From Valencia hispanica (taxonomy: Eukaryota; Chordata; Actinopteri; Cyprinodontiformes; Valenciidae), in contig OY747704.1 of the NCBI GenBank assembly GCA_963556495.2, positions 33,822,501-33,886,500 of the forward strand: a stretch of DNA of 64,000 nucleotides, in the 5' to 3' direction. How positions within the stretch are numbered: position 1 is the first letter of the stretch; every line of letters starts with the position of its first letter. The notes below the pieces were generated by a model. That model was not told the origin of the DNA and made no database searches. It worked only from the letters and a program-made list of their open reading frames with translations. Both the position numbers and the translations under genes were made by a program. Below are positions 10,074 through 21,209 of this stretch, in pieces.

Positions 10074-10671
10074 TTAAAAAGTAACTTCTTGGTATCCATG
10101 CATATTGTAGGGTGTACTTCTGTCTCTACGGCTGTCTCACATTCCCAGGTTTCATTAATACATTTGACAATAGAATCACAATAGAAGCACACTGACTTTA
10201 ACCAACATCCACAAAATATTAAAACAAAAGCTGTTTTAGTACACTTTAAACAGTTCAACTGCAGTTCAATCTGTATAATAAAAGTGATTTTTTTTTAAAA
10301 TATTGTTGCTGAACTTGTAAAATAAATTGTAAAATGCCAGATATTTCTTTGTTAAAAACCTCAACTATATTTAAATTTAGACAATTCATTCTTCATGGAC
10401 AGCATGGTCATGCTTTTGCTTCATTTATAGAACATTCCATTTAGGCATCGATGCACTCATACATGTATCTCTATCTTGGCAATTTTGAACTTGAGAGCTG
10501 TAAAAAGTGATCCAATTAAATGTCTCTCTTTAATCATTTCACCTTCACTTAACAACCAAAGCAAGGTGCCTTCTTTTCAGATCTAGAGGGCATTTTATGT
10601 TTTCATCTATTACATAATGCTATTGTTAAAAGCTTTTTACCACTCAGTGTTACCCACAAACACATTATTTA
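10074..10671. other. Unassigned AT-rich DNA
   Basis: No gene or repeat recognised. A 62-codon open frame on the minus strand (10070-10258) has no recognisable content. Confidence 0.5.
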
Positions 10672-11250
10672 CTATATTGCCAAAATTATTGGGTCCCTTA
10701 CCTTTACACACACATAAACTATAGTTATATCCCATATTTAATTAAAAAAACATGTTTTAATCTGGTGTTGGCCCACCCTTTGCAGCTAAAACAGCTTCAA
10801 CTTTGATAGGATAACTGCCAAAAAAGTTTAGAAGTGTCTGTATGAGTTGTATTTACCATTGCTGCAGAGGAGCATTTGAGAGATCAGACACTGATGTTGG
10901 ATGATAAGGTCTGGCTCAAAGTTTCCGCCCTAATTTTTCGCAACAGTATTCAATCAGGTTGAGCTAAGGACAGACAATGGCGACCAGTCAAGGTGGTCCA
11001 CACTTGTTCCTCATAGATCTTGTTCCGTCAGGAGCATAAAATTGTCTGAAAAGTCTTGGTATGATGCAGCATTAATAATTTATTTTCACACGTAGTTTAA
11101 CTCCTGAAAAAAGCCCCATACCATAATCCCCTCTGGACTAAACCTCACACTTGTACAATACAGTCAGGCAAGTGTTGTTCCCCTACTCCTCTATTGGATT
11201 GCCAGATAGACAGGCATGGTGTCACTCCATGGCACACGTTCCAACCCGGG
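10672..11250 (-). mobile_element. Degraded Tc1-like element, transposase C-terminal half
   Basis: The left end (TATATTGCCAAAATTATTGG, 10673-10692) is the terminal repeat of a teleost Tc1 family. Reading the minus strand, the coding remnant ends in EAVLAAKGGP-like sequence (near 10780) and includes a decayed DDE region: the ATCAGGTTGAGCTAAGGACAG stretch at about 10952 corresponds to the SPDLNPIEH block. Many indels and stops leave no open frame. The 5' half is absent. Confidence 0.7.
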
Positions 11251-11589
11251 TCAGCATGGGATAAAGGAAGTAATGTAAGGAGTAAACAAATGGTAAGGTT
11301 CACCATTTTTAACAGTTTGATTATGATTTTTAATATATTTTAATACCAATGAAAAGTGCAACCCAGAGTCTTATCAAGAAACATTCAACAAAACACCAAC
11401 CGTAGGGCATATGGATGCAACTCAAATCAGTAAACCAATTAAACAAAAGTGTTTAAGTTGTAGTAATTAAGATTAACTTGATCTTCTCTCAAAAGTAAAC
11501 AAACAAAAAACATCTTTAACCTCTATAATAGACTACCATACTAGCCAAACATGAATACATATGGAGTAAGGATGACTCAATACTCTACT
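11251..11589. other. Unassigned DNA
   Basis: Nothing recognised between the Tc1 remnant and the hAT MITE. Confidence 0.5.
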
Positions 11590-11597
11590 GTATGTAT

Positions 11598-11931
11598 TAG
11601 GGGTGCACGATTTTGACAAAAAAAACCTAACTGCGGTTTTTCTGACAAATATTGCGATTGCGTTTGCGATGCGATTTTCGATTTTTACTTTCGCTAAATA
11701 TAGTGACAAAGTCGCCAAGTTGGCAACACTGCTCTGCATACAAGCTTGTTTCCCATCACCATTTCTGATTGGCCAGCAAGCCAGGAATGCAAGACTCAAC
11801 CATTTTGATTGATGAATAGGTTTGTCACTCAAATGTCAAGGGCGGGAAAAAAACCTCAGCCTCCTGAGTTAGGTTAACGCAGGAGTTAAAACCTCAATAT
11901 CGATGCGATAAAGGTTAATCGTGCAGCCCTA
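11598..11931. mobile_element. hAT-type MITE with perfect 8-bp target duplication
   Basis: 334-bp non-coding element with inverted ends TAGGGGTGCACGATT (left) and AATCGTGCAGCCCTA (right). It is bracketed by GTATGTAT at 11590-11597 and 11932-11939; an 8-bp duplication is the hallmark of hAT transposition. It must have been moved by a transposase encoded elsewhere. Positions 11690-11732 are a reversed copy of the end of another hAT family, the one at 46826. Confidence 0.85.
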
Positions 11932-11955
11932 GTATGTATGTATGTATGTATGTGT
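11932..11955. repeat. (GTAT)n microsatellite
   Basis: Five GTAT units that start inside the right target duplication of the hAT MITE. Confidence 0.9.
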
Positions 11956-12386
11956 GTAAAAAATGTGTTTGTAAACAAATGTGTTTTCTTGGTGAATGGG
12001 GGGGGAGGGGGTTTGTGGAAGAATTAATTTTATGAGTACTTTCTAATAGTCTGCTTTTTCTCTTTTGCAGAGGCAGTCAAGGAGCAATTTCTCTGGAGTT
12101 GTGCAGGTTACCACAGCACAGTTCATGTTAGGTTTTATGCTGTCCAGTTTTCTGTAAAAATGTTTGAAAGTGGGGGTTGTGGATTTGCTGGATATTTCAG
12201 TGAAAAGGATACAATTAAACTAAATTTTTCCCCCAAAATGGCCTATAACCTGAATCTGTTTAGCATGAATCAGCAGTGTAGCAACCCTATCATTATGATT
12301 TCTGAATTCCATGGTAGTGCTGCTCTTAAAAGGGCTCTCCAAAACTCAGTGCTGCACTGATAACCAACACTCTCCTCTCCCTACAG

Positions 12387-12439
12387 GCAGATTGAGGTAA
12401 AGAGTGAGACAGACATCCAAACGTCTTCCTCCATCAAAG
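12387..12439 (+). other. Candidate 53-nt coding exon, unrecognised
   Basis: A strong acceptor (CTCTCCTCTCCCTACAG, 12370-12386) and a good donor (AAAG|GTAATG at 12439/12440) flank a segment that is open in one frame as QIEVKSETDIQTSSSIK, 17 full codons with one base on either side (phase 2 in, phase 1 out). The hydrophilic Ser/Thr/Lys/Glu composition suits a disordered protein region or a small alternative exon. I do not recognise the protein. It lies in one of the few stretches free of recognisable transposons. A second good acceptor lies at 12052-12070 with 28 open codons after it, but without a good donor. Confidence 0.3.
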
Positions 12440-13136
12440 GTAATGAACGAAGCCCCTGTATTCTTTGATCACACAGCAAGGGCATCAGGCCCGCATTAGT
12501 TTTCTGAAATATCTCAAATGCTTAAAGGCTTATGTGTTTGAACACACATGGTAAGAAATGCATTCACACATTCTTCTGTCATGGGCAAAAACATGTGCAT
12601 GTAAATCTAATGTCTAAAGACTATGAATGGCAGAGGTGCAAACAACAGTTCAAACTGAAAACATAAGTAGGTGAAGGAGAGTTGATTTCTATCAATTTTC
12701 TAAATGATGTTGACACCACCACCCAAAAAAAAAAAACCTGTCTTGAACATTCCTTTAATCCAAATGCACTAACTTCATCCTTTTCTTTCACTTACCTTTA
12801 AGGTTAAGGAGCTTCCATCTGAATATCTCCTTTTTTAAACTTTTTTTGCGTTCTATTTCTTTTGCAAAGTGAAATCTAATTTAAAACTCTGACTGACAGG
12901 ATAAATGTAAAAACTGAGTTTGAAAGTGGTAGACCTGGAAGTGTGCCTTGTTTGTTTTAATTTCTGATTGCCTCCTGGTTTTAGCTCTGAACTGATTGTC
13001 ATGAAATGTAGAAACTGCTAACTACTTTTTTTTTGCTCTATTTTCTGATATATTTTTCTTTAAAAAAAATATTTTCTAGCATTAGGAATAATTGTAGACA
13101 CTGAATAAAAACCATATGCTTGATGATGAATAATTA
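12440..13136. other. Unassigned DNA, intron-like
   Basis: No repeat or gene recognised. Contains A- and T-rich runs (12724-12738, 13026-13075). Confidence 0.5.
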
Positions 13137-13448
13137 CATCCATCCATTTTCTAATGGGGAAGGGGTTGCTGGTGCCTATCTCCAGCAGTCATTTGGGCGA
13201 GAGGCGGGGGAAAACCCTGGACAAGTCATAGAGACACAGAGACACAAGGGACAAACCATGCACACATACACGCTCACAGCTAAGGACAATTTACAGAGAC
13301 CAGTTAACCAAACAGTCATGTTTTTGGACTATAGAAGGAATGACTAACTGGAGAGAATCCACGCATGCACAGGAAGAACAAGCAAACTCTATGCAGAAAG
13401 ACCCCCGGCCAGGATTTTAATCCAGGACCTTTTTGCTGCAAGGCAATT
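13137..13448 (-). mobile_element. tRNA-derived SINE, same family as 8225
   Basis: Reverse complement of the SINE at 8225: tail of CATCCATCC at 13139, TTGGGCGAGAGGCGGGG (13192-13208), the GAGAGAATCCACGCATGCAC block, and the decayed box B near 13410. The box A end is lost beyond GCTGCAAGGCAA. Inactive as an RNA gene. Confidence 0.7.
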
Positions 13449-13520
13449 TAACACCATATACAGTATTTACACCTCGTAAAGGTTTTTTAAGTGCTATAAA
13501 GATTTTAACACAACTGGTGT

Positions 13521-13590
13521 TCCAGCATTCATTGGGCGAGAGGCGGGGTATACCCTGGATAGGTCGCCAGTCCATCGCAGGCAAACTTAT
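13521..13590 (-). mobile_element. SINE fragment, same family
   Basis: A 70-bp piece with TTGGGCGAGAGGCGGGGTA and CCCTGGATAGGTCGCC, matching the 3' half of the family and better preserved than the copy at 13137. Confidence 0.65.
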
Positions 13591-13846
13591 TACAAACATG
13601 GTAAAACAGAAGAAAACTGATTTATCTTGAACAACATTGAAGGGTGTCCTAACAAACGATAAAAAATGTCTTTAGAAAAAAACTAATAATATTTCATCAG
13701 CATGGTATCTAACATGGTGTTCTAGCAACAGTGTAGTATACACTCACTGGCCATTTTATTAGGCACACCTGTCCAACTGGTCGTTAACGCAAATTTCTCA
13801 TCAGCCAATCACATGGCGGCAATTCAATGCATTTAGGCATGTAGAC

Positions 13847-14998
13847 ATGGTTAAGACAATATTGGTGCAGTTCAAACAGAGCATCAGAAAGGGAAAAAAA
13901 AGTGATTTAAGTGACTTTGAACATGGCATGGTTGTTGGTGCCAGACAGGCTGGTCTGAATATTTCAGAAACTGCTGATCTACTGGGATTTTCAGGCACAA
14001 CCATCTCTGGGGGTTTACAGAGAATGATCAGAAAAAGGGAAAATATCCAGTGAGCGGCAGTTCTGTGGGCCAAAATGCCTTGTTGATGCCAGAGGTCAGA
14101 GAATGGCCAGACTGGTTCGAGCTGATAGAAAGGCAACAGTAACTCAAATAACCATTTGTTACAACCAAGGTATCAAATCAAATCAAACTTTATTTATAAA
14201 GCGCTTTTCATACAAAATTGCATCACAAAGTGCTTTACAGATTAAAATGACCCCCACATAAAACTACATTCCCATCCATCCCCACAGATTTAAAAGCATG
14301 GTCAGTTGCATGTATGCAGTAGAGCATCTCTGAAAGCACAACACGTTGAAAATTGGACAACAGAAGATTGGAAAATTGTTGCCTGGTCTGATGAGTCTAG
14401 ATTACTGCTGCGACATTCGGATGGTAGAGTCAGAATTTGGTGTCAACAACATGAAAGCATGGATCCATCCTGCCTTGTATCAACGGTTCAGGCTGGTGGT
14501 GGTGGTGTAATGGTGTAGTGGCCATTTTCTAGGCACAGTTTGGGCCCCTTAGTACCAATTGAGCATCGTTGTATAGCCATACCCTACCTGAGTATTGTTG
14601 CTGACCATGTCCACCCCTTTATGACCACAGTGTATCCATCTTCTGATGGCTACTTCCAGCAGGATAATGCACCATGTCATAAAGCTCGAATCTTCTCAGA
14701 CTGGTTTCTTGAACGTGACAATGAGTTCACTGTACTCAAATGGCCTCCACAGTCACCTGATCTCAATCCAATAGAGCACCTTTGGGATGTGGTGGAACGG
14801 GAGATTCACAGCATGGATGTGCAGCCGACAATTCTGCAGCAACTGCGTGATGCCATCATGTCAATATGGACCAAAATCTCTGAAGAATGTTTCCAGTACC
14901 TTGTTGAATCTATGGCACGAAGGATTAAGGCAGTTCTGAAGGAAAAAGGTGGTCCAACCCAGTACTACCAAGGTGTACCTAATAAAGTGGCCAATTAG
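13847..14998 (+). pseudogene. Tc1-like transposase, interrupted
   Basis: The start at 13847 opens an N-terminal helix-turn-helix segment (DLSDFEHGMVVGARQAGLNISETADLLGFS) of 68 codons ending at a TGA at 14051. Frames shift through RLVRADRKATVTQIT (near 14108-14155). After the nested LINE tail, ENWTTEDWKIVAWSDESRLLL carries the first aspartate (SDES, near 14386), and 14540-14998 is open for 152 codons with FQQDNAPCHKAR (second D) and [12 protein letters not shown] (third acidic residue), giving a DD34E core. Damage: TGA at 14051, TAG at 14320, frameshift or stop near 14516. Confidence 0.85.
14174..14308 (-). mobile_element. LINE B 3' end nested in the Tc1
   Basis: A 135-bp minus-strand tail of LINE B: TTTGA repeats at the left, CTTTATTTATAAAGCGCTTT, TGCTTTACAGATTAAAATGA, and ending in the middle of the 3' untranslated region. 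GTAT before it and GTAT at 14312-14315 form a likely short target duplication; the Tc1 reading resumes at 14312. Confidence 0.85.
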
Positions 14999-15000
14999 TG

Positions 15001-15900
15001 TATATCTATTGTGTACTATATGGAATGCTTGCTCAGAAATCTGTGCAAGATAATGGAACATTGTAGAACCTCATGCTACCGAGAGGCGTCCAATATTTCA
15101 GCTTCTGTCGGGACCATCACAATTGCACGCAGCATACATCCTCATGATCTCTACAATCTGCGAATGCAGCAACCATCCTGTGCTTCAGAGCTTCTTTAGC
15201 AATGCTGCAATAAGGAATAAAAGCAATCAACTTGAGAAATAACCAGAGCTCCATTTAATGCTTCATTGACTTTATTGTAGACATTAGGCCAATCTGGAGC
15301 AATTCCTTTATTTATAGAAGCAAGAAATTATACTATTCTTGTGCTGATGGCAACATGACTTAACGGTGAGCTCAATTCCATATAATAAAAGATGTTAAGT
15401 CATGACTCATGGCTATTGCTGTGTTCCAAACACTGCAGTAAGAAATCAGAAAGACAGTAATTGTTCTAAAGTAAATATTGGTGATATTAGACATTAGGTA
15501 TTTGCTGAAGGCATGTGCTGAATCCCTTATATACTAATCAACTGGAGCTAAAAACAGTAAACTTAAATGATTATTTGGCCAAACATTCTCAAAGTGAATT
15601 CTAAAATTGTATGTGCTGCATGCGGTGTGTGTGGTGGTTTGGGCACCATTTCAGCTGGTGGGGGGTCGAAAAGGAATAGCTGATGATCAGGGGTTTGGCA
15701 GCAATGTTTTGGGAGGAGGGGAGGGAGGATATATCATGGCCTAATTTTTAGTTGCGCAGCTTACTCCGGTTGTGGTGCTGACCTTGCTGGGTAAGGTGGA
15801 GTATAGAGAGAGACCACTGTATTAAAGTGCATTTGTTATTGTTTTCATGAAAGACAAAAAAATACAAATAGCTATTTCAAGTTCTTCCTCAAACAAAAAA
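15001..15900. other. Unassigned DNA
   Basis: No gene or repeat family recognised. A G-rich stretch lies at 15650-15730. Confidence 0.5.
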
Positions 15901-18150
15901 TTCAATTCAAAAATACTTTATTGATCCCAGAGGGAAATTAAGTGTTGGTATAGCTCATAAAATTTATTCTTTAAGGAGTTGTTGTAGATGATGATGGCTG
16001 TGGGCAGAAAGGATTTCCTGTAGCGGTCTGTATTGCAGCAAAACTGAAGAAGCCTCTGACTGAAGACGCCCTGTTGTTGTATGAAGAGGATGCTCAGGGT
16101 TTTGCATATTTTTTTTGATTTTATGAAGAATCCTTTTTTGCATCATCATCTCCAGAGGTTAAACAGTCGTCCCCAGAACAGAACCAGCCTTTTTTATAAA
16201 GTTGTTTAGCCTTTTTAAATCCCTGGCTCTGATGCTGCTACCCCAACAGATGATGGCTGAAGAGATTACACTCTCCACAACAGACTTGTAGAAGATCTGC
16301 AGCATCTTGCTGCAAACCTTGAAGGACTTAAGCTTCCTCAAGAAGTACAGTCTGCTCAATCCCTTCTTGTAGACGGTTTCACTGTTCAGGTTCCAGTCCA
16401 GTCTGTTCTCAAGGTGAACTCCGAGGTATTTATATTCCTCAACCACCTCCACTTATTCTCCCATGATGAAAACTGTGTTTGACTTATGCCTGTTCTGAAA
16501 TCTACAATCATCTCCTTTGTTTTTTTCACATTCAAGGTAAGACGATTGTTTCCACACCATGTCATAAAGCGGTCCACCAGCTCTCTGTATTCAGCTTCTT
16601 GTTCATCTCTGATACACCCGACAATCGCAGAGTCATCTGAGTATTTCTGCATATGACAGGTCTCGGATTTGTACTGGAAGTCTGAGGTGTACAGAGTGAA
16701 AATGAATGGTGAGAGTACGGTCCCCTGTGGTGCTCCTGTGCTGCTGACCAGCACCTGATCTTGACCTTAAGTTGCTTATGTATACTCCTCAGTAATTCCC
16801 TGTCTCCCTCCCTGAAGGCCCTTTTTTTCTTGTTTAGCAGTTCCTTCAAGTTACTGGTGATCCAGGGTTTGTTATTAGGGAAGCATCTCACTTTTCTGGT
16901 GGGGATGATGTTGTCCACACAGAAGTTTATATAGTCAGTCACACACTCAAGCCATGGCATTGATGTCCTCTCCATGTGCTTGGCAAAGAGTCATCCAGTC
17001 TGTGGTCGCAAAACAACCCTGCAGGGCTTCTTCAGCTTCCTATGACAATTTTCTCACAGTTTGTTTTGTTACAGGTTGCCTCTGAACAAGTGGTTTATAT
17101 TCTGAAAAGAGAAAAACAAGATTGTGATCTGATTGTCCCAGAGGAGATCTTGGTTTGGACATGTATGTATCCTTTATATTTGCATAAAACAAATTCAAGG
17201 TCTTGTTTTTTCTTGGGGAGCAGCTGACAAACTGTTGAATTGTTGGAAGTGTAGTAGAGACCGAGGCATGATTAAAATACCCAGATATTGCCACAAATGC
17301 ATTGGGGTGCTATGTCTGTAGCTTAGCAACAACAGAACTGATGACATCACATGCATTGTCGGCAACGGCTGAAGGTAGAATGTAAGCAACTGCCAAAATA
17401 ACACTGGTGAACTCTCTTGGTAAATAATATGGACGAAAACTTACTGCCAAGAGTTCGACATCTGGGCTGCAGAGACAACACTTCACAGTAACATGTCCAG
17501 GATGACATTATCTGTTGTTGACAAGCACTGCTACTCCACCTCCTTTTCTTTTCCAGCTCATCTTCAGATCTCTGTCTGCTCGTACAGTCAGGAAGCTTGG
17601 CAGAGAGAGTTGGAGTCGGGGATATGATCCTGCAGCCATGTCTCAGTAAAACACATAACACTGCATTCACGGTACTCTGGCTGAGTCCTTGTAAGGGCTT
17701 GGAGTTCATCCATCTTGTTACGCAGTGATCTTACGTTGCCCATTATGATCGATGGAAGAGATGGCTTTAACTTCCTCTTTCTCTGTCTCTTTTTTGCTCC
17801 TGCTCTGCATCCATGTCTCCTCCTTATCAACTCATCAGGGATTTGTGGCTTCAGTTGAGTTATTATTTCAGCTTTGGCGATTGCAAAGTCAATCAGCTGC
17901 TCCCGGCTGTAAACCACATTGTTGCCATGGTTAAAGTTACGCATCATAACATTATCAAAAAGTGAACAATTTACAGGAAAAATCCTTCCAGCTTCACAGC
18001 ACCAAAAACTAAAAGTATACAGATAAAAAAAAATGCTATCTTCCTCAAGAAAAAAGAGGAACCAATGTACAAAAAAACAAAACTTAATACGTAGCCAACC
18101 GAGCCACTCCAACATGCAGCCACCCAGAGCAGCGCAATTCTAGAACATTG
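15901..18150 (-). mobile_element. Rex1-like LINE, copy 1
   Basis: Reads on the minus strand. Its 3' end is the left end, with the characteristic CTTTATTGATCCCAGAGGGA (15917-15936) and AATTG tail. ORF2 remnants cover APE endonuclease, linker and RT, with deletions. The right (5') boundary is set where coding similarity fades and is uncertain. The copy at 59772-61478 is the same family. Confidence 0.8.
16159..17940 (-). pseudogene. Rex1-like ORF2 (APE plus RT), broken
   Basis: From the 5' side (right): VVYSREQLIDFAIAKAE leader and SLPSIIMGNVRSLRNKMDEL (start of APE, about 17700-17745), CFTETWL (17645-17665), then frameshifted SVILAVAYI (about 17380-17405) and SDHNLV (SDH histidine box, about 17110-17127). 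The linker VTDYINFCVDNIIPTRKVRCF lies at about 16890-16950. RT begins abruptly at STGAPQGTVLSPF (about 16690-16735), because the fingers and palm motif A are deleted, followed by KYSDDSAIVG (catalytic box, about 16625-16655) and EYKYLGVHLENRLDW (about 16400-16440). Several frameshifts; inactive. Confidence 0.85.
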
Positions 18151-20237
18151 CATCACTAACATTGCATTACATCTTGGATGCTTCGTGAGGCTATCTGAAC
18201 TCAGGAGTATTCTTTTGAGTCCTCTGTCAAAAATATTTTGAGCGTGTGACTGGTTTATGGTGAGATAATGTTTCTTCCGCTTTTATAATATGACTCCAGC
18301 AGCGCTCACTGAAATATTCAGAAATTCAACTATAACCATTTTCCACCCTTTGCTTTTACAAACCAGTCTACTCTGTGCAATACTTTGGTAATGAGAAATG
18401 TTTTAATAGGTCATTGGTTAATATAAAGCTAGCTAGTATTGATTTGCATATAGCAGCAAGAATGTTTCCTAAATACAGCAGCAGAGAAACAGATTTCAGC
18501 TGTTTTCTTGTTTTTTTTATGCTTTTTTGCACAAAACAGCATTGAGTTGTTTAATAATTACAACCTATATTATTTCACATAGCTGATGGACTAATTGGTT
18601 TTGATTCGGTTGAGAATTACCATTTTCTCCCTTTTATAGGAAAAAAATTCCCCCTTTGTGTTAAACCAACCAGATTACAGAGGCTGTTTACCTAAATTCT
18701 GAGGAGAATATTCATTTTAGGTAAGTCTAAACATTTAACATTTTGCTTCGTCCTTTGCAGCTGATTCTTAACGAGTCAAATGTGGACAAAAAATATTTAA
18801 TTCTCTTAAGGATGTAGTTTGACAAACATGATTTATTTCCTAATCTGTAATTTAACAAAACCGCCTCAGAATGAGTATGCAACATCTGTCAAGTGTCAGG
18901 TATTTATTTCTTCACAGAAAAAAAAGAACTTTAAAGGGGGACAAAATCTAACAGTTGCACAACCCTTTCATCAGGTTGACTTGCTCTTTCCAGACCTGCC
19001 TATCAAAAGTATTGAATTCTTCTATAAATTGTGTCATAGGACACATATTTTCTGCTTGCATGTTTCAGCACAGAGTAGGCCTTTCTTATTTGACGTCACA
19101 TTGAGTTTTTGTACACTTCAAAAGAGAGATTTCAAGTAGCAGAAGGTAGTCATAGTTTCAACACAAACAGAATTGATCTTACAACATACTCCATTTCATT
19201 TTAATGTATTGTTTTTTTTGTTGCACTTTACATGTGATTGACATGCCAAGATTTTGTGTTAGTAACTGTCGGTAACATTGGAAAAATGGCTGAGATAAGT
19301 CTTGGTCAGTATACAAAAATGATAGAAAATCCTTCTTTGTTTTAATATGATCATACCTTTTTGTAAACAAGCTGAGATCGTTTCCTGTAGTTTTTTAAAA
19401 TATATGTGACATAATTGGATCAAGTTGATCAAAACACCATTCTGCAAAGCAGATGATTCTAAATGCTTATTTATAAGAATTATAAACTAAAGAAGATTAC
19501 TCCAGTCGTCTTCCCTTCAAGTACTCACCATGATCTTGCATGAATGAGAATCTATACTAACATACTGCTGAACCAAAGGTTTCAGGGGTACTCCCCAATT
19601 TCAAGAGGCTTGCCTTTCCTGTAACGAACAAGTTTTGTTTTGCCAGGGGAACAAGAAAAGATGAAGCATGAAAAAAAGGGTCTGCTGGTCAGAGCATCGC
19701 TATTCTAGACATTGTGACTGTACCAGTATAAAACAAATTCATACTCTGATGAGTATATTAGCTCAGCTATTAGTTTTGTTATTTGTACATTTCTTTGCAA
19801 AGCTTGACTCAACCTGATTATAAAGAATGTATTGAAAACTGCAGTTTTTATTAATTCTATCACATCTGAAGACCAAAAAGTAGACCACACACTATCATGG
19901 GGTAAAGCAGTCGGTCTGGATGATGCTAGAGAGCAAAGAAAGACTCAACTTTGAGTTCAGGTGTTCCAATTATCGCTATGCTTTCAAAACTAGGTAGCAG
20001 AAAACATAGGATTATGTACCTTTTTGCAATTACAGAGATATTAGAAAACTTAATATGTCATTTAGAGCATATAAAAACAGGGTTTATGAAGTGTTCCATT
20101 TTAGACTTTACATGCAAAATATTTAAGAGTAAATATCAACACCTATAGTATACCTGAGTAATAAATCCCAGTTGGCATGCATGTACCAACAAGTACTGAA
20201 AACAAGAGCTGAAAAACAGCTGGCTGACACTGACATA
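18151..20237. other. Unassigned DNA, 2.1 kb
   Basis: No repeat family recognised, which makes it one of the longer transposon-poor stretches. A splice-flanked 81-nt segment at 18640-18720 (acceptor CTCCCTTTTATAG, donor GTAAGT) is open only to a TGA after 20 codons, so it is not a convincing internal exon. Confidence 0.5.
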
Positions 20238-20483
20238 CAGTGAGGCAAAAAAGTATTTAGTCAGCCACCAATTGTGCCAGTTCTCCCACTTGAGAGAGGC
20301 CTGTAATTTCCATTCCGGGTATACCTCAATTGTGAGACAAAATGAGAAATATAAAATCCAGAAAAATCACGTGGTCTGATTTTTAAAGAATTTATTTGCA
20401 AATTATGGTGGAAAATAAGTATTTGGTCAACAAAGGTTCATCTCAATACTTTTTTTGGCAATGACAGAGGTCAAACATTTTCT

Positions 20484-21208
20484 TTAAGTCTTTACCAGGT
20501 TTTCCCACACTGTTGCTGGTATTTTGTCCCATTCCTCCATGCAGATCTCTAGAGCAGTGATGTTTTGGGGCTGTCGTTGGGCAACACGGACTTTCAACTC
20601 CCTCCAAAGATTTTCTATAGGGTTGAGATCTGGAGACTGGCTAGGCCACTCACGGAACTTGAAATGCTTCTTACAAAGCCACTCCTTCATTACCTGGGCG
20701 GTGTGTTTGGGATCATTGTCATGCTGAAAGACCCGGCCACGATTCATCTTCAATGCCCTTGCTGATGGAAGGAGGTTTTCACTCAAAATCTCACGATACA
20801 TGGCCCCATTCATTCTTTCCCTTACACGGATCAGTCGTCCTGGTCCCTTTGCAGAAGGACAGCCCCAAAGCATTATGTTTCCACCCCCATGCTTCATAGT
20901 AGGTATGGTGTTCTTTGGATGCAACTCAGCATTCTTTCTCCTCCAAACACAACAAGTATAGTTTTTTTTTACCAAAACGTACTATTTTGGTTTCATTTGA
21001 CCATATGACATTTTCCCAATCCTCTTCTGGATCATCCAAATGCTTTCTAGCAAACTTCAGATGGGCCTGGAGAAGTACTGGCTTAAGCAGGAGGACATGT
21101 TTGGCACTGCAGGATTTGAGTCCCTGGCAGCCTAGTGTGTCACTGATGATAGCCTTTGTTATTTGGTCCCAGCTCTTAGAAAGTCATTTACTAGGTCACC
21201 CCGTGTGG
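20484..21208 (-). pseudogene. Tc1-like transposase, catalytic part
   Basis: The frame 20484-20975 encodes the C-terminal catalytic region: [14 protein letters not shown], the [13 protein letters not shown] block with the second aspartate, and [11 protein letters not shown] with the third acidic residue, followed by an intact-looking C-terminus WENLVKT. Upstream (20976-21208) the frame shifts but DETK-type sequence with the first aspartate is visible near 20985. It joins the N-terminal piece at 25717-25908 across the L1. Confidence 0.85.
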
Positions 21209-21209
21209 C

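Larger units (their letters stand above)
13741..15000 (+). mobile_element. Tc1-like transposon, both ends present
   Basis: Ends read CACTCACTGGCCATTTTATT on the left and, reverse complemented, CACTAATTGGCCACTTTATT on the right, each next to TA. Minus the nested LINE tail the element is about 1.12 kb, close to full length for this family. The transposase is broken by stops and by the insertion, so the copy cannot move itself but could in principle be mobilised in trans. Confidence 0.9.

Noticed and set aside
18640..18720. Splice-flanked 81-nt exon
   Set aside because: Good acceptor and perfect GTAAGT donor, but the only reasonably open frame stops after 20 codons, so an internal coding exon is not supported.
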